From JADKAV01 sp037045455 (GTDB lineage Bacteria; Actinomycetota; Actinomycetes; S36-B12; UBA10799), in assembly GCA_037045455.1 (NCBI GenBank), contig JBAOIN010000016.1, positions 124,001-188,000 of the forward strand: DNA of 64,000 nt, read 5' to 3'. Below are positions 7,750 to 16,591 of this stretch, in pieces (positions within the stretch are counted from its first letter, which is position 1; the number at the start of each line of letters is the position of its first letter). Made by a program: the position numbers and the translations under genes. The notes under the pieces are model-generated. The model did not search any database. It was not told the DNA's origin and saw nothing but the letters and a program-made list of their open reading frames with translations.

Positions 7750-8484
7750 GTGTTCAGCATCCAGCAGGTCGCACAGGCGGCAGGTGTCTCGAGCCGCACG
7801 CTGCGGCACTACGACGACATCGGCCTGCTTCCGGCTGGGCGCGCGGGCAACGGTTACCGGGCCTATACCCGCGAGGATCTGGTGCGACTGCAGCGGATCC
7901 TGCTTTTGCGCGATCTCGGGCTCGGACTGCCGGAGATCGCCGACGTGATGGCAGGCCAGGTCGACGATGTGGCGGCCTTGCGTGAGCACGCAGTGCAACT
8001 GCGGGAACGTGCGGAACTACTGGCGCGGCAACTCGCCAGCGTGGAGCGCACGATCGCCGCACTGACCGATAAGGAGGAGATCATGCCGCAGGACATGTTC
8101 GACGGATTCGACAACTCGCAGTACAAGCAGGAGGTCGAGCAGCGCTGGGGGGAGCAAGCCTGGGCCGACGGGGACCGCTGGTGGCGGGGACTGACCGACG
8201 ACGACAAGCAGGGCTTCATGGACGAGCACAAGGCCATCGCCGCTGCGTGGGAGCAGGCCCGCGAGGCAGGACTGGCCCCGGACAGCGATGAGGTGCAGCA
8301 GATCGCGGCTCGCCATGCCGCGTGGATCCGGGTTGGTTGGCAGGGCGGCGAGGTGAGCCCCGAGGCGCTACGTGGGCTGGCGGAGATGTACGTCGCCGAC
8401 GAGCGGTTCGCGGCCAACTATGGCGGCGTGGAAGGTTCGGAGTACGTACGCGACGGGCTGGTGGCGTACGCGGATCGGCTGTAA
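7750..8484 (+). CDS. TipA-like MerR transcriptional activator
   Basis: 244 residues. Residues 1-70 are a MerR winged helix (FSIQQVAQAAGVSSRTLRHYDDIGLL), residues 75-105 a dimerisation coiled coil, and residues 115-244 a TipAS-type effector domain (WGEQAWADGDRWW, MYVADERFAANY, GLVAYADRL). In Streptomyces TipAL the TipAS domain traps thiopeptide antibiotics and other hydrophobic drugs and activates its own promoter; the same logic is likely here given the promoter just upstream. A separate TipAS form could start at an internal ATG such as MPQDMFDGF (8083), which follows AAGGAGGAGATC, as TipAS does in Streptomyces. Confidence 0.92.
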   Translation: MFSIQQVAQAAGVSSRTLRHYDDIGLLPAGRAGNGYRAYTREDLVRLQRILLLRDLGLGLPEIADVMAGQVDDVAALREHAVQLRERAELLARQLASVERTIAALTDKEEIMPQDMFDGFDNSQYKQEVEQRWGEQAWADGDRWWRGLTDDDKQGFMDEHKAIAAAWEQAREAGLAPDSDEVQQIAARHAAWIRVGWQGGEVSPEALRGLAEMYVADERFAANYGGVEGSEYVRDGLVAYADRL

Positions 8485-8535
8485 CGCGGCGGGTCAATGC
8501 GCAGCCCACCCCCGCATATGGGAGACAGTAGAACG

Positions 8536-8985
8536 GTGGAACGCACGAGCACGATCCGGGCTGCCCAGCGCCCGGGGCTGACGACGGGACGCCTGACGGT
8601 GGTGGTCATCATCGCTGCGGCCCTGCTGCTCACCCTCGCCCTGCCTCTGCGAGAGTTCCTCAATCAGCGTTCAGTCATCTCCGAGCTCGAGGCGAGTACG
8701 GCGGCCCAGCGGGAACGCGTGGACGCGCTGCAGAAAGAGGCCGACAACTGGGCCGATGACGCCTACGCGATGGCGCAAGCCCGCGAGCGGTTCAACCTGC
8801 AGTTCCCGGGGGAGACCGGCTATGTGGTGACCGACCCGCCGGTGACCGCCCCGGAAGCTCAGCCGTTGCAGCAGGACCTGGAGGACAACTCCGCCTGGTA
8901 TGAGCGAGCATTGCGTGGGGTGCAGCGGGCCCAGCAGCCGGCTGGGGAGACGGTGGTCAGTGTCCGCCCCGACGCCCCCCGTTGA
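8536..8985 (+). CDS. FtsB/DivIC-like septum protein
   Basis: About 149 residues: a short cytoplasmic N terminus, one membrane helix (LTVVVIIAAALLLTLALPL), a coiled coil (VISELEASTAAQRERVDALQKEADNW) and the short conserved YAMAQARERFNLQFPGE motif typical of actinobacterial FtsB. It would act in the divisome with FtsL and FtsQ. The GTG at 8536 has GGGAG 11 bases upstream; ATG at 8518 or 8497 are alternatives. Overlaps the next gene by 26 bases, as in the ftsB-DUF501-ppx order common in Actinobacteria. Confidence 0.8.
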   Translation: MERTSTIRAAQRPGLTTGRLTVVVIIAAALLLTLALPLREFLNQRSVISELEASTAAQRERVDALQKEADNWADDAYAMAQARERFNLQFPGETGYVVTDPPVTAPEAQPLQQDLEDNSAWYERALRGVQRAQQPAGETVVSVRPDAPR

Positions 8986-9460
8986 CGCCGACATCGCTGC
9001 GGTCAGTCGGCAACTCGGACGGCCTGCGCGCGATGTCCTGACGGTGGCTTCCCGTTGCCCGTGCGGCCTGCCCGACGTGGTGGCCACCGCACCGCGACTG
9101 TCGGACGGCACGCCGTTTCCGACCCTCTACTACCTGTCCTGTCCCCGTCTCAACGCCGCCATCTCGACGCTGGAGTCCGACGGTGTGATGGCACGGATGC
9201 AAGAGCGGCTTACCGAGGACCCTGACCTGGCGGCCCATTATCGCCGGGCGCACGAGCAGTACCTCGCTGCCCGACGTCGCTTCGGAGAGGTCGCCGAGAT
9301 CGAGGGCATCTCGGCTGGCGGAATGCCGGACCGGGTGAAATGCCTGCATGTGCTGGTCGCCCACGCCTTGGCCGAAGGTCCGGGGGTCAATCCATTGGGC
9401 GACGAGGCACTGGCGATGCTGGAAGACGTGGACCGAACCAAGTGTGTGGAGATGCCATGA
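8960..9460 (+). CDS. DUF501 family protein
   Basis: 166 residues. DUF501 hallmarks: the Cys pair in SRCPCGLPDVVATAPRL, PFPTLYYLSCPRL, LESDGVMARMQERL and MPDRVKCLHVLVAHALA. Function is unknown, but the gene sits between ftsB and ppx in most actinobacteria. The GTG at 8960 overlaps ftsB and the stop overlaps the ppx ATG (ATGA), so the three are translationally coupled. Confidence 0.92.
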   Translation: MSAPTPPVDADIAAVSRQLGRPARDVLTVASRCPCGLPDVVATAPRLSDGTPFPTLYYLSCPRLNAAISTLESDGVMARMQERLTEDPDLAAHYRRAHEQYLAARRRFGEVAEIEGISAGGMPDRVKCLHVLVAHALAEGPGVNPLGDEALAMLEDVDRTKCVEMP

Positions 9461-10374
9461 GGGCAGCAGCCATCGACTGCGGGACGAACTCGCTGCGCCT
9501 GCTCATCGCCGATGTCGAGGACGGTCAGGTGCGCGATGTCGTGCGGACTATGCGCGTGGTCCGGCTCGGAGAGGGCGTGGACGTCACTGGCCGGCTGGCT
9601 CCCGAGGCTTTAGAGCGCGCCTGGGCCGGGGTCCAGGACTACGCCGACCAGATCAAGGCCGCAGGTGTTCAGGCAGTACGCATGGTCGCCACATCTGCCT
9701 CCCGCGACGCCGAGAACGCCGACGAGTTCGTGGCAGGCGTGGTGGCCCGGCTGGGACAGCCGCCGGAGGTCATCAGTGGTGCTGAGGAGGCGCATCTGAG
9801 CTTCGTCGGTGCGCGCTGCGTGCTGGACATTCCGGGGACGGTTGCCGTTGTGGACATCGGTGGTGGTTCCACTGAGTTCGTCGTCGGCAGCGAGGACGTG
9901 GACGCCGCTCTGAGCGTGGATGTGGGCTGTGTGCGGATGACCGAGCGGCACCTGCGCAGCGACCCGCCAGCCGCCACCGAGATCGCCGCCGCCACCCATG
10001 ACATCGACGCCGGGATCGCGCGGGCACAAGACGCCACGCACTTCGCAGGAGCCGACCACCTGATCGGTCTGGCCGGATCGGTCACCACTGTCGCGGCGCT
10101 GGCCATGGGCTTGCCCGAATACGACTCACGCGTGATCCACGGCAGTCGCATCGCGGCTCAGGATGTGCACCGGGTGACCCACGACCTACTGGCGGCGACC
10201 CGTGACGAGCGGGCGGCGGAGCCGGTGATGCACCCGGGGCGGGCGGACGTGATCGCCGGCGGGGCATTGATCCTGGACAGGATCGTGGCTTCCGGCGGGT
10301 TCGGTGAGGTGGTCGTCAGCGAGCACGACATCCTGGACGGGATCGTGCTGGGTCTGGGAGCAAGCACGCGATAA
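9457..10374 (+). CDS. ppx: Exopolyphosphatase / pppGpp phosphatase family protein
   Basis: 305 residues, the short actinobacterial form (as PPX1 of M. tuberculosis) without the C-terminal HD part. ASKHA-fold motifs: AIDCGTNSLRLLIADV (phosphate 1), ATSASRDAENADEF, the catalytic-Glu segment SGAEEAHLSF, VVDIGGGSTEFVVG (phosphate 2) and LAGSVTTVAAL. It hydrolyses polyphosphate and perhaps pppGpp. The ATG overlaps the DUF501 stop. Confidence 0.92.
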   Translation: MRAAAIDCGTNSLRLLIADVEDGQVRDVVRTMRVVRLGEGVDVTGRLAPEALERAWAGVQDYADQIKAAGVQAVRMVATSASRDAENADEFVAGVVARLGQPPEVISGAEEAHLSFVGARCVLDIPGTVAVVDIGGGSTEFVVGSEDVDAALSVDVGCVRMTERHLRSDPPAATEIAAATHDIDAGIARAQDATHFAGADHLIGLAGSVTTVAALAMGLPEYDSRVIHGSRIAAQDVHRVTHDLLAATRDERAAEPVMHPGRADVIAGGALILDRIVASGGFGEVVVSEHDILDGIVLGLGASTR

Positions 10375-10375
10375 T
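10370..10375 (+). promoter_or_regulatory. -10 element GATAAT of the ACT gene, leaderless
   Basis: GATAAT overlaps the ppx stop codon and ends seven bases before the ATG at 10383. Confidence 0.5.
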
Positions 10376-10382
10376 CGAACGC

Positions 10383-10898
10383 ATGGCACTGTTGGCAATC
10401 ACCGTCCTCGGCCACGACCGGCCGGGCATCATCGCCGACGTCACGGCGGCACTGGCCCTGCGCGACGCGAACGTAGAGGACTCCAGCATGACCCTGCTGG
10501 GCGGCTTCTTCGCGTGGACCCTGGTCGTGGGCAGTGAAGCGCAACCGGCGGCGGTCGCGGCCGATCTCGCGTTCCTGGAATCCGACGAACTAGTGGTCAC
10601 TGTCTTCGAGGTGGCGGAGCGGCCGGCGTCGGCGGGCAGTGCAGTGCCGTACGTCATCAGCGTGCACGGTGCCGATCGAGTGGGCATCGTGTCGGCGATC
10701 ACCGCAGCCATCGCCTCCTTCGACGGCAACATCACCGACCTGCAGACACGGCTGGGCGGCGGCCTGTTCGTGGTCATCGCAGAGGCCGACTTCCCGCCCG
10801 GGACGCAGGAGGAACAACTGCGCGCCGCGCTGGCCGAGGTAGGGACGCAGGTCGGGGTTGAGGTCACAGTGATCCCGGCGGAGACGGACGTTTTGTGA
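10383..10898 (+). CDS. Double ACT-domain protein (GcvR-like)
   Basis: 171 residues made of two ACT domains: residues 3-80 (ITVLGHDRPGIIADVTAAL) and 88-168 (ISVHGADRVGIVSAITAAI). ACT domains bind amino acids. The arrangement matches the GcvR-like regulatory family, but there is no enzyme or DNA-binding domain and the ligand is unknown. The stop overlaps the deformylase GTG. Confidence 0.85.
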   Translation: MALLAITVLGHDRPGIIADVTAALALRDANVEDSSMTLLGGFFAWTLVVGSEAQPAAVAADLAFLESDELVVTVFEVAERPASAGSAVPYVISVHGADRVGIVSAITAAIASFDGNITDLQTRLGGGLFVVIAEADFPPGTQEEQLRAALAEVGTQVGVEVTVIPAETDVL

Positions 10899-11422
10899 TC
10901 GAGCTCGACCTGCCGCCGGGAGTCGTGCGGCCCGTCGTCACCGCGCCGGAGCCCGTGCTATCCACGCGATGTTCGGAGGTGGACCCGGTCGATCCCGATG
11001 TTGTGCAACTGGCCGCGGATCTGCTGGCCACGATGGCGGTGTCGCCGGGCTGCGTCGGATTGGCTGCGAATCAGGTGGGCGTGGGGTGGCGGGTGTTCAG
11101 CCTCGATGTCAGCGCCCATCCCAAGACCCGCACGTGTCACGGCCGCTTCGTACTCGTCAACCCGGTCGTCGTCTCAGCCAGCCGCAATGAGAAGGCCCGC
11201 GAAGGTTGCATGTCGGTGCCGGACTTCACCGGCGACGTGAAGCGCGCGACGCGATTGGTGATGGCCGGGCTGCTGCCGGGAACAGGCGCCGAAGTCACTA
11301 TCGAGACCGATGCCTTCGAAGCTCGCGCACTCCAGCACGAGATCGACCATCTGGACGGCTTCCTGTTCCTGGACCGGGTCGCCTCGGCATCGGCTGTGCA
11401 CCGTCGCAAGGTGTATCTATGA
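10895..11422 (+). CDS. def: Peptide deformylase
   Basis: 175 residues. Removes the formyl group from new proteins using a metal bound by the three conserved motifs, all present: GLAANQVG, EGCMSVP (metal Cys) and QHEIDHLDG (two metal His and catalytic Glu). A likely second copy in the genome, since actinobacteria often have several. GTG start overlaps the ACT gene stop. Confidence 0.93.
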   Translation: MIELDLPPGVVRPVVTAPEPVLSTRCSEVDPVDPDVVQLAADLLATMAVSPGCVGLAANQVGVGWRVFSLDVSAHPKTRTCHGRFVLVNPVVVSASRNEKAREGCMSVPDFTGDVKRATRLVMAGLLPGTGAEVTIETDAFEARALQHEIDHLDGFLFLDRVASASAVHRRKVYL

Positions 11423-11439
11423 CAGGCTGAAAGCCGCCG

Positions 11440-11521
11440 GCCCGGGTGGCGGAACTGGCAGACGCACTCGGCTTAAACCCGAGGGTCGCAAGACGTGCGG
11501 GTTCAAATCCCGCCCCGGGCA
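11440..11521 (+). tRNA. tRNA-Leu (anticodon UAA)
   Basis: Acceptor GCCCGGG (11440-11446) pairs with CCCGGGC (11514-11520), discriminator A at 11521. Anticodon stem CTCGG/CCGAG encloses the loop CTTAAAC, giving anticodon TAA. A long variable arm and T arm GCGGGTTCAAATCCCGC fit a class II tRNA-Leu. CCA is not encoded. Confidence 0.95.
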
Positions 11522-11559
11522 CTGAGGTCTCCAGGTCCGTCAGGACCCGGAGACCTCAG
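11522..11559 (+). terminator. Long hairpin after tRNA-Leu
   Basis: CTGAGGTCTCC (11522-11532) pairs perfectly with GGAGACCTCAG (11549-11559); an inner GGTCC/GGACC stem closes a GTCA loop. No T tract follows, which is common for actinobacterial terminators. It starts one base after the tRNA. Confidence 0.7.
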
Positions 11560-11568
11560 TGCCCATGG

Positions 11569-11676
11569 GCCATGGATTTGGGAGGACGAGGCCGCAGGCC
11601 GAGGACGGTTCCCGCCCCGGACACCATGTGCCATGGACTTGGGAGAACGAGGCCGCAGGCCGAGGACGGTTCCCGC
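11569..11676 (+). repeat. Two-copy tandem repeat, 61-bp period, tRNA-like
   Basis: Units 11569-11615 and 11630-11676 share 45 of 47 bases. Each contains CGAGGCCGCAGGCC and ends in GGTTCCCGC, followed by CCCGGACAC in unit 1 and TTCTGGCAC in unit 2. This resembles the variable arm, T arm and acceptor end of the adjacent tRNA-Leu (CGAGGGTCGC, GGTTCAAATCCCGC, CCCGGGCAC), so the repeat may be derived from it. Confidence 0.6.
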
Positions 11677-11708
11677 TTCTGGCACTGCCCCGCATCCGTT
11701 AGACCTAC

Positions 11709-11765
11709 GGACAGCGGTTAGAGGGCAAAACGGACAATCGGCACGATTTGCTCTAACGGATGTCC
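11709..11765. repeat. Imperfect inverted repeat with CTAACGG half-sites
   Basis: GGACAGCGGTTAGAG (11709-11723) and CTCTAACGGATGTCC (11751-11765) match at 13 of 15 positions as an inverted pair. Extra CTAACGG copies lie at 11693-11703 (inverted) and about 11770-11777. Possible operator region for the subtilase gene. Confidence 0.45.
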
Positions 11766-11842
11766 GAAACTCTAACGGCTGTGGATCGAGGTCTTTGCGT
11801 TCGCGCCCTGGACATTGACAAACCTGTCGTGCGGCCAACCCG

Positions 11843-11848
11843 TAGCCT
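11843..11848 (+). promoter_or_regulatory. -10 element TAGCCT of the subtilase gene
   Basis: TAGCCT ends six bases before the GTG at 11855, which begins a clear signal peptide. This fixes the start of the broken gene. Confidence 0.5.
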
Positions 11849-11854
11849 GGACGG

Positions 11855-14021
11855 GTGTATGGAGTTGTCCTCCTCGCGGCGATCAGCGGCTTGGTTGTCG
11901 GTTCGCCACTGTCCGCGCCGGCGCGACGCCCAGGACGATCCGGCGACCGATCGTCGTGGGACTGGTCGTGACCCGGGAGCCGGGAACCTCTGCGGCCCAG
12001 GCCCAGCAGGCAGTCGAAGCAGTCGTCGGCCAGGACACATCCCGCGCGCCGGTGGCGCCCGGGGTGACCAGCGTGGCGGTGGATCTGCGCCTGTCCGAGG
12101 CAAACGCCGCAGCCCAGCAACTCCAGCAGCAGCCCGGCATCGCCGACGTTGGTCTGGACAGCCGCGCGCAGCCCGACACCAACGACACGAACTACGGCCA
12201 GCAATGGTCGCTCACCGAGCCCGTCAGCGGCGCAAACCCGCAAGCGGCCTGGAGCCTGACCACCGGTACCGGAGCGGTGATCGCCATCATCGACTCTGGA
12301 ATCACCGCGCACCCCGACCTTGCCGGACAGACCCTTCCCGGCTACGACTTCGTGACCGACCCGATCGTGGCCAACGACGGCGACGGCCGCGACCCGGATC
12401 CTGCAGACCCAGGCGATTGGGTGGACGATGCCGACAAGACTGCGCATCCGGCCACGTTCAACGGGTGCCCGAAGGAGAACAGTTCCTGGCACGGCACGCA
12501 CGTTGCGGGGATCGCGGCAGCGGTACAGAACAACAACCTGGGCATCACCGGCATCGCTCCGGGTGCCAAGGTGCTGCCCGTCCGCGCGCTCGGCAAGTGC
12601 CGCGGCATCGATGTCCGACATCGCGGCCGCGATCACCTGGGCTTCCGGCGGGACCGTCCCCGGCGTTCCTGACAACCCGTATCCGGCCGATGTCATCAAC
12701 CTCTCGCTGTCGTCCTTCCTCACCTGCGAAGGCTTCGTACAGGCGGCCGTGGACGACGCGATCGCGCGCGGCTCCCTGGTGGTCGCCTCCGCAGGCAACA
12801 GCGGGGCGCCGATCACGCATGTCGTCGCCGGCCGGCTGTTACGACGTGCTTGCGGTGGGTGCGGTGACACGAGCCGGCGTGCGCCCGAGTTACTCCAGTT
12901 ATGGCGTCGCGGGCCGGGACCTGCCGCTGTTCGCGCCCGGTGGCGCCAAAGACGGCGACAAAGTCCTCTCCACGGTCAACCCCGGCACGAAGGCACCGCT
13001 TGCGGGCGGCAGTTACATCGACTACGCAGGCACCAGCATGGCTGCCCCGCTGGTGTCCGGGGCTGCCGCCCTGCTGGCCTCTCGCACGACCATGACTCCG
13101 CTGGCCATCGCTGAGCAACTCCGGGCCACGGCTCGCCCCTTCCCGGCGGGCAGCAATTGTCTGGGATCCTGTGGTGCAGGCATCCTCGACGTGAGTCGCG
13201 CCCTCATCGAACAGCCGCGGCTACCGGACGGCGTCACCGCGTTGCACGTCCAGCCCGGTGACGGTTCGTTGGCGTTGGAGTGGACCGCGCCGTCCGATGC
13301 CGGAACGGGCCCGGTAACCGGCTACTCCGTGGAGTACCGCACCGCCACCGGCGCCTGGACCTCGGCGGACGGCATCTGGTCCACTACGCTGCCTCGCAAG
13401 GTGATCGTCGGTCTGACGAACGGCGTCTCCTACCAGGTCCGGGTGGCCGCGCGTTCGGAGTTCGGTGCCGGACCGTGGGTCGAGTCCACCTCGGTGACGC
13501 CGCTGAGCCTGCCCGGCCAGGTGCGCATCCGCTCCGTGCGGTATCCGACGAAGACCAGCGCGCGAGTCGATCTCGTGCTGCCCGTCGACGCATTGCAGGC
13601 CATTCAGTACCGCGTCCTCACCTTGAGCAATCACAATCCGCAGTGGTCGGATGCGCCTGTGCGCACGAAGCTGCGGGTCAGCTTGGGCAAGGGTGTCCGG
13701 TCGACATTGCAGGTCCGGGGCGTGAATGCGATGGGTGCCTCTGCCGTCAGCAAGCGGGCCGTCGCGACCCCGGTCCGTCCCAGCGCAGTGCGGAAACTGG
13801 CGATTGCCCGGACCGGCGGCCGGTTCACGGTCAAATGGCGCCCGCCGCGGCGCACGGGCTTGTATCCGGCCTACCGGGTCCGCATCAACCAGGGTGCCTG
13901 GAAACGGACCAAGGCCACGAGGATGAGTCTGCGGGACGGCCCCGGGAAGGTGCGTGTGGAAGTCCAGCCACGCAATGAAGCGGGGCGTGGACCTGTTGCA
14001 GTAGTCATGAAACGTAAGTGA
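11855..14021 (+). pseudogene. Secreted subtilisin-like protease with fibronectin III-like tail, frameshifted
   Basis: Reading needs three frame changes. Signal peptide from GTG 11855 (VYGVVLLAAISGLVVGSPLS), then propeptide and the catalytic Asp (IAIIDSGITAHPDL) and His (SSWHGTHVAGI) in a second frame, then SDIAAAITWASGG and AGNSG in a third, then SPAGCYDVLAVG, the catalytic Ser (GTSMAAPLVSG) and C-terminal FnIII-like domains. The triad is intact. Two breaks are single extra C bases near 12606 and 12818; the third (11915-11945) is unresolved. Removing them gives a protein of about 720 residues, so this is probably a functional exported protease affected by sequence error. Confidence 0.85.
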
Positions 14022-14092
14022 TCAGTTCGGCTCGGCCTCGCCTGCGAGCGCGTGTCATAGGCTGCCCTTACCCTTGATTCAAGGAGGAGATC

Positions 14093-14926
14093 ATGGAATC
14101 GAAGAACCCCATCCTGCGTGATGCGGTGAAGCAGGACGGATTCGCCTATACCGAAGGGGTGAACGCCTACAACCAGGCTGCGGCCGGTACGGCAACCCTT
14201 GACCAGCAGATCGGGGCTCCGGCGACGGGGGTGCCCACGGGTACCCGCCCGATGACCATCGACGACGTGGTCACCAAGACCGCGTTCGCGTTCGTCGTGA
14301 TGCTGGTCGGTGCCGGGATCGGCTGGGTGCTCACACCGTCCATCCCGTTCCTGCCGTTCATCGCCATGATCGCGGCGCTGATCGTGTTCTTCGTCGGCGC
14401 CTTCCGCAAGACCCCTGGTGCCGGCGTCGTGCTGACCTACTCGGCGCTCGAGGGCGTGATGCTCGGTGGGATCAGCATGTTCTACCAGGACTACGTGGAC
14501 ACCCAGGGAAACGGCACGAACATCGTGTTCCAGGCCGTGCTCGGGACGTTCGTGGCGTTCGCGGTGATGCTGCTGCTCTACCGTTCGCGCATCATCAAGG
14601 TCAACGGGACGTTCGTGAAGATCATGATGATCGCGATGGTCAGCTACTTCGTGATCGCGCTGGCCAGTTTCATCGCCGCGCTGTTCGGTGTGGGTGGCGG
14701 TTGGGGCTTCTACGGCGTGGGTGGGCTCGGCCTGCTGCTGTGCGTGATCGGCGTGGGGTTGGCTGCGTTCACGCTGAACCTCGACTTCGCCTCGATCGAG
14801 CAGGGAATCCGCGAGGGCCTGCCGGAGAAGTACTCGTGGGTCATGGCACTGGGGCTGATCGTCACGCTCGTCTGGCTGTACCTGGAGATCCTGCGCTTCC
14901 TGGCGATCCTGAACAGCAACAACTGA
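14093..14926 (+). CDS. Bax inhibitor-1 / YccA-like membrane protein
   Basis: 277 residues: a polar N terminus of about 65 residues, then seven membrane helices ending in the conserved acidic loop and last helix (LNLDFASIEQGIREGLPEKYSWVMALG, abbreviated here as LDFASIEQGI and KYSWVMALG). Typical of actinobacterial Bax1-I proteins; the best-studied relative, BsYetJ, is a pH-dependent calcium leak channel. The ATG follows AAGGAGGAGATC. Probably expressed with the MBL-fold gene that starts one base after its stop. Confidence 0.88.
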   Translation: MESKNPILRDAVKQDGFAYTEGVNAYNQAAAGTATLDQQIGAPATGVPTGTRPMTIDDVVTKTAFAFVVMLVGAGIGWVLTPSIPFLPFIAMIAALIVFFVGAFRKTPGAGVVLTYSALEGVMLGGISMFYQDYVDTQGNGTNIVFQAVLGTFVAFAVMLLLYRSRIIKVNGTFVKIMMIAMVSYFVIALASFIAALFGVGGGWGFYGVGGLGLLLCVIGVGLAAFTLNLDFASIEQGIREGLPEKYSWVMALGLIVTLVWLYLEILRFLAILNSNN

Positions 14927-14927
14927 C

Positions 14928-15632
14928 ATGGGCGCGATAGCGCTGGGCCCACAGGTCTGGCGCATCCCGACGCTGGGCGACTTCATCAATTCGTTCGCCT
15001 TCGTCGAACAGGACGGCTCGGTAACCCTGGTCGATACCGGGATTCGGGGCGCGAGCAAGCGCATCGTCGCCGGGCTGGCCGACATCGGCAAGCACCCGCG
15101 TGATGTGCAGCGCATCATCCTCACCCACGCGCACAACGACCACGCCGGGTCTGCGGCGAAGCTGTTGCCCCAGACCTCGGCGGGTGGTGCTGTGGTGCAC
15201 GCGCAGGACGCTGCGTTCGTCGAAGCCGGCCAGCCTGCCCCTGCAAGTGGCATCGGTCAGGTACTGCAGCGACTCCCGGGCCAGGCTTTCGCGCCGGTTC
15301 CGGTTTCCCAGCAGGTGGCCGACGGGGAGGTGCTCGACGTGGCCGGGGGCGTGCGCGTGCACCACACCCCCGGACACACACCGGGGCACATGTCGTTGCT
15401 GCACGAGCCCACCGGCGTTCTGATCACCGGCGACTGCATCTTCAACATGGGCGGCCGCATGACCTGGCCGGTGCGGGCGTTCTGCACCGACTTCCCGCTC
15501 AACGAGCGCACAGCCGCCACCTTGGCCGATCTGGATTACCAGGTCGCAGCCTTCACGCACGGGCCGCACCTGGCCACTAGCGCCCGCGAACAGGTGCGGG
15601 GGTTCCTTCGCCGCAAGGGCGTCGTGCAGTGA
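14928..15632 (+). CDS. MBL-fold metallo-hydrolase
   Basis: 234 residues. Metallo-beta-lactamase fold with all metal ligands: THAHNDHAG (H-x-H-x-D-H), HTPGHTPGH, GDCIF (bridging Asp) and THGPH. Substrate unknown; the short form resembles glyoxalase II/YcbL-type thiolesterases and generic MBL hydrolases. It begins two bases after the Bax1-I gene and its end overlaps the SGNH hydrolase start, so the three are coupled. Confidence 0.88.
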   Translation: MGAIALGPQVWRIPTLGDFINSFAFVEQDGSVTLVDTGIRGASKRIVAGLADIGKHPRDVQRIILTHAHNDHAGSAAKLLPQTSAGGAVVHAQDAAFVEAGQPAPASGIGQVLQRLPGQAFAPVPVSQQVADGEVLDVAGGVRVHHTPGHTPGHMSLLHEPTGVLITGDCIFNMGGRMTWPVRAFCTDFPLNERTAATLADLDYQVAAFTHGPHLATSAREQVRGFLRRKGVVQ

Positions 15633-16591
15633 TCCAGGCGGCGCACGCCAAGCGCATCGCGATGGCGGCGGCGTACGGCGGGGGCGGGCTGGTCGGTGCC
15701 GGGGCCGCTGCCGCCGGTCTCGCGCTCGCGCAGAGCCGCTACGCGCGCGCACAGATCGGGGTGCGGCGCAAGGCGGCGCCCTATGCCGACGGTCTCTACG
15801 GCCCGCGACGCTCCGGGGCCTCCGAGCGGTTCGTGATGCTCGGCGACTCGCTGGCCGCTGGACTCGGTGCTGGATACGCGCACAACACGCCGGCGGCCAT
15901 GCTCGCCCAAGGTATCTCCAATGTGCTGGACCGGCCTGTACGACTCATGAACGTGGCGTCCGTCGGTGCGCGCAGCTCTGATCTGCCCGCCCAGGTGGAC
16001 CGGGCATTGCATCTGCGGCCGCACATCGCAGTGATCATCATCGGGGCCAACGACATCACCCACTTCGGCCGGCCGCAGGCTGCTGTCGGCCACCTCGAGG
16101 ACTCGGTGCGCAGGCTGCGCACGGCCGGTGCCAGGGTGGTCGTCGGCACGTGCCCGGACGTCGGTTCGGTGGCGCCGATCCCGCAGCCGCTGCGCTGGGT
16201 GGCCCGTCGCCTGAGCCGGCAGCTGGCCGCCGCACAGATGATCGCCTGTGTGCGGGCCGGCGCACACGTGGTGTCCTTCGCCGACGAGCTGGGGGAGGAG
16301 TTCGCCGCCGACCCGGACCTATTCGACGACGACCGGTTCCACCCGGGCCCACCGGGCTACGAACGGGTGACGCAGGTGCTGTTCCCGGCCGTGCTGGCGG
16401 CGCTGGACTCCGAGGAGCCGGGGATGGAAACGACAGGCGAGGTGATGGACCTCGCGCAGGCCGCGGTGGACGCCGCCGAGGAGGCCGGGACTCACCTCAG
16501 TGCGGGTGGTCGGGGTCCGCGCGGGCCATGGGCGCTGATCCGCAGGGTCAGGCGGGCGCCGCTGCCCGAGGTCGAGCAGGTCCAGCCGTGA
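15629..16591 (+). CDS. SGNH/GDSL-family hydrolase
   Basis: 320 residues. An N-terminal hydrophobic segment (AAAYGGGGLVGAGAAAAGLALA) probably anchors or exports it. Block I FVMLGDSLAAGLG carries the nucleophile Ser, block III IIGANDI the oxyanion Asn, and block V DDRFHPGPPGY the Asp and His. It resembles actinobacterial lipase/esterase exported to the cell wall; the substrate is unknown. C-terminal 80 residues are unassigned. GTG start overlaps the MBL gene. Confidence 0.87.
   Translation: MIQAAHAKRIAMAAAYGGGGLVGAGAAAAGLALAQSRYARAQIGVRRKAAPYADGLYGPRRSGASERFVMLGDSLAAGLGAGYAHNTPAAMLAQGISNVLDRPVRLMNVASVGARSSDLPAQVDRALHLRPHIAVIIIGANDITHFGRPQAAVGHLEDSVRRLRTAGARVVVGTCPDVGSVAPIPQPLRWVARRLSRQLAAAQMIACVRAGAHVVSFADELGEEFAADPDLFDDDRFHPGPPGYERVTQVLFPAVLAALDSEEPGMETTGEVMDLAQAAVDAAEEAGTHLSAGGRGPRGPWALIRRVRRAPLPEVEQVQP

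Noticed and set aside
11440..11855. tRNA-Leu as a current integration site
   Set aside because: No integrase or foreign block adjoins it; the repeat is only suggestive.
11503..12870. 455-codon minus-strand ORF over the tRNA repeat and subtilase
   Set aside because: Covers a tRNA and a protease with catalytic motifs on the other strand.
13871..15253. 460-codon minus-strand ORF over the subtilase tail, Bax1-I and MBL genes
   Set aside because: Low-complexity His/Asp/Arg composition; antisense of three real genes.
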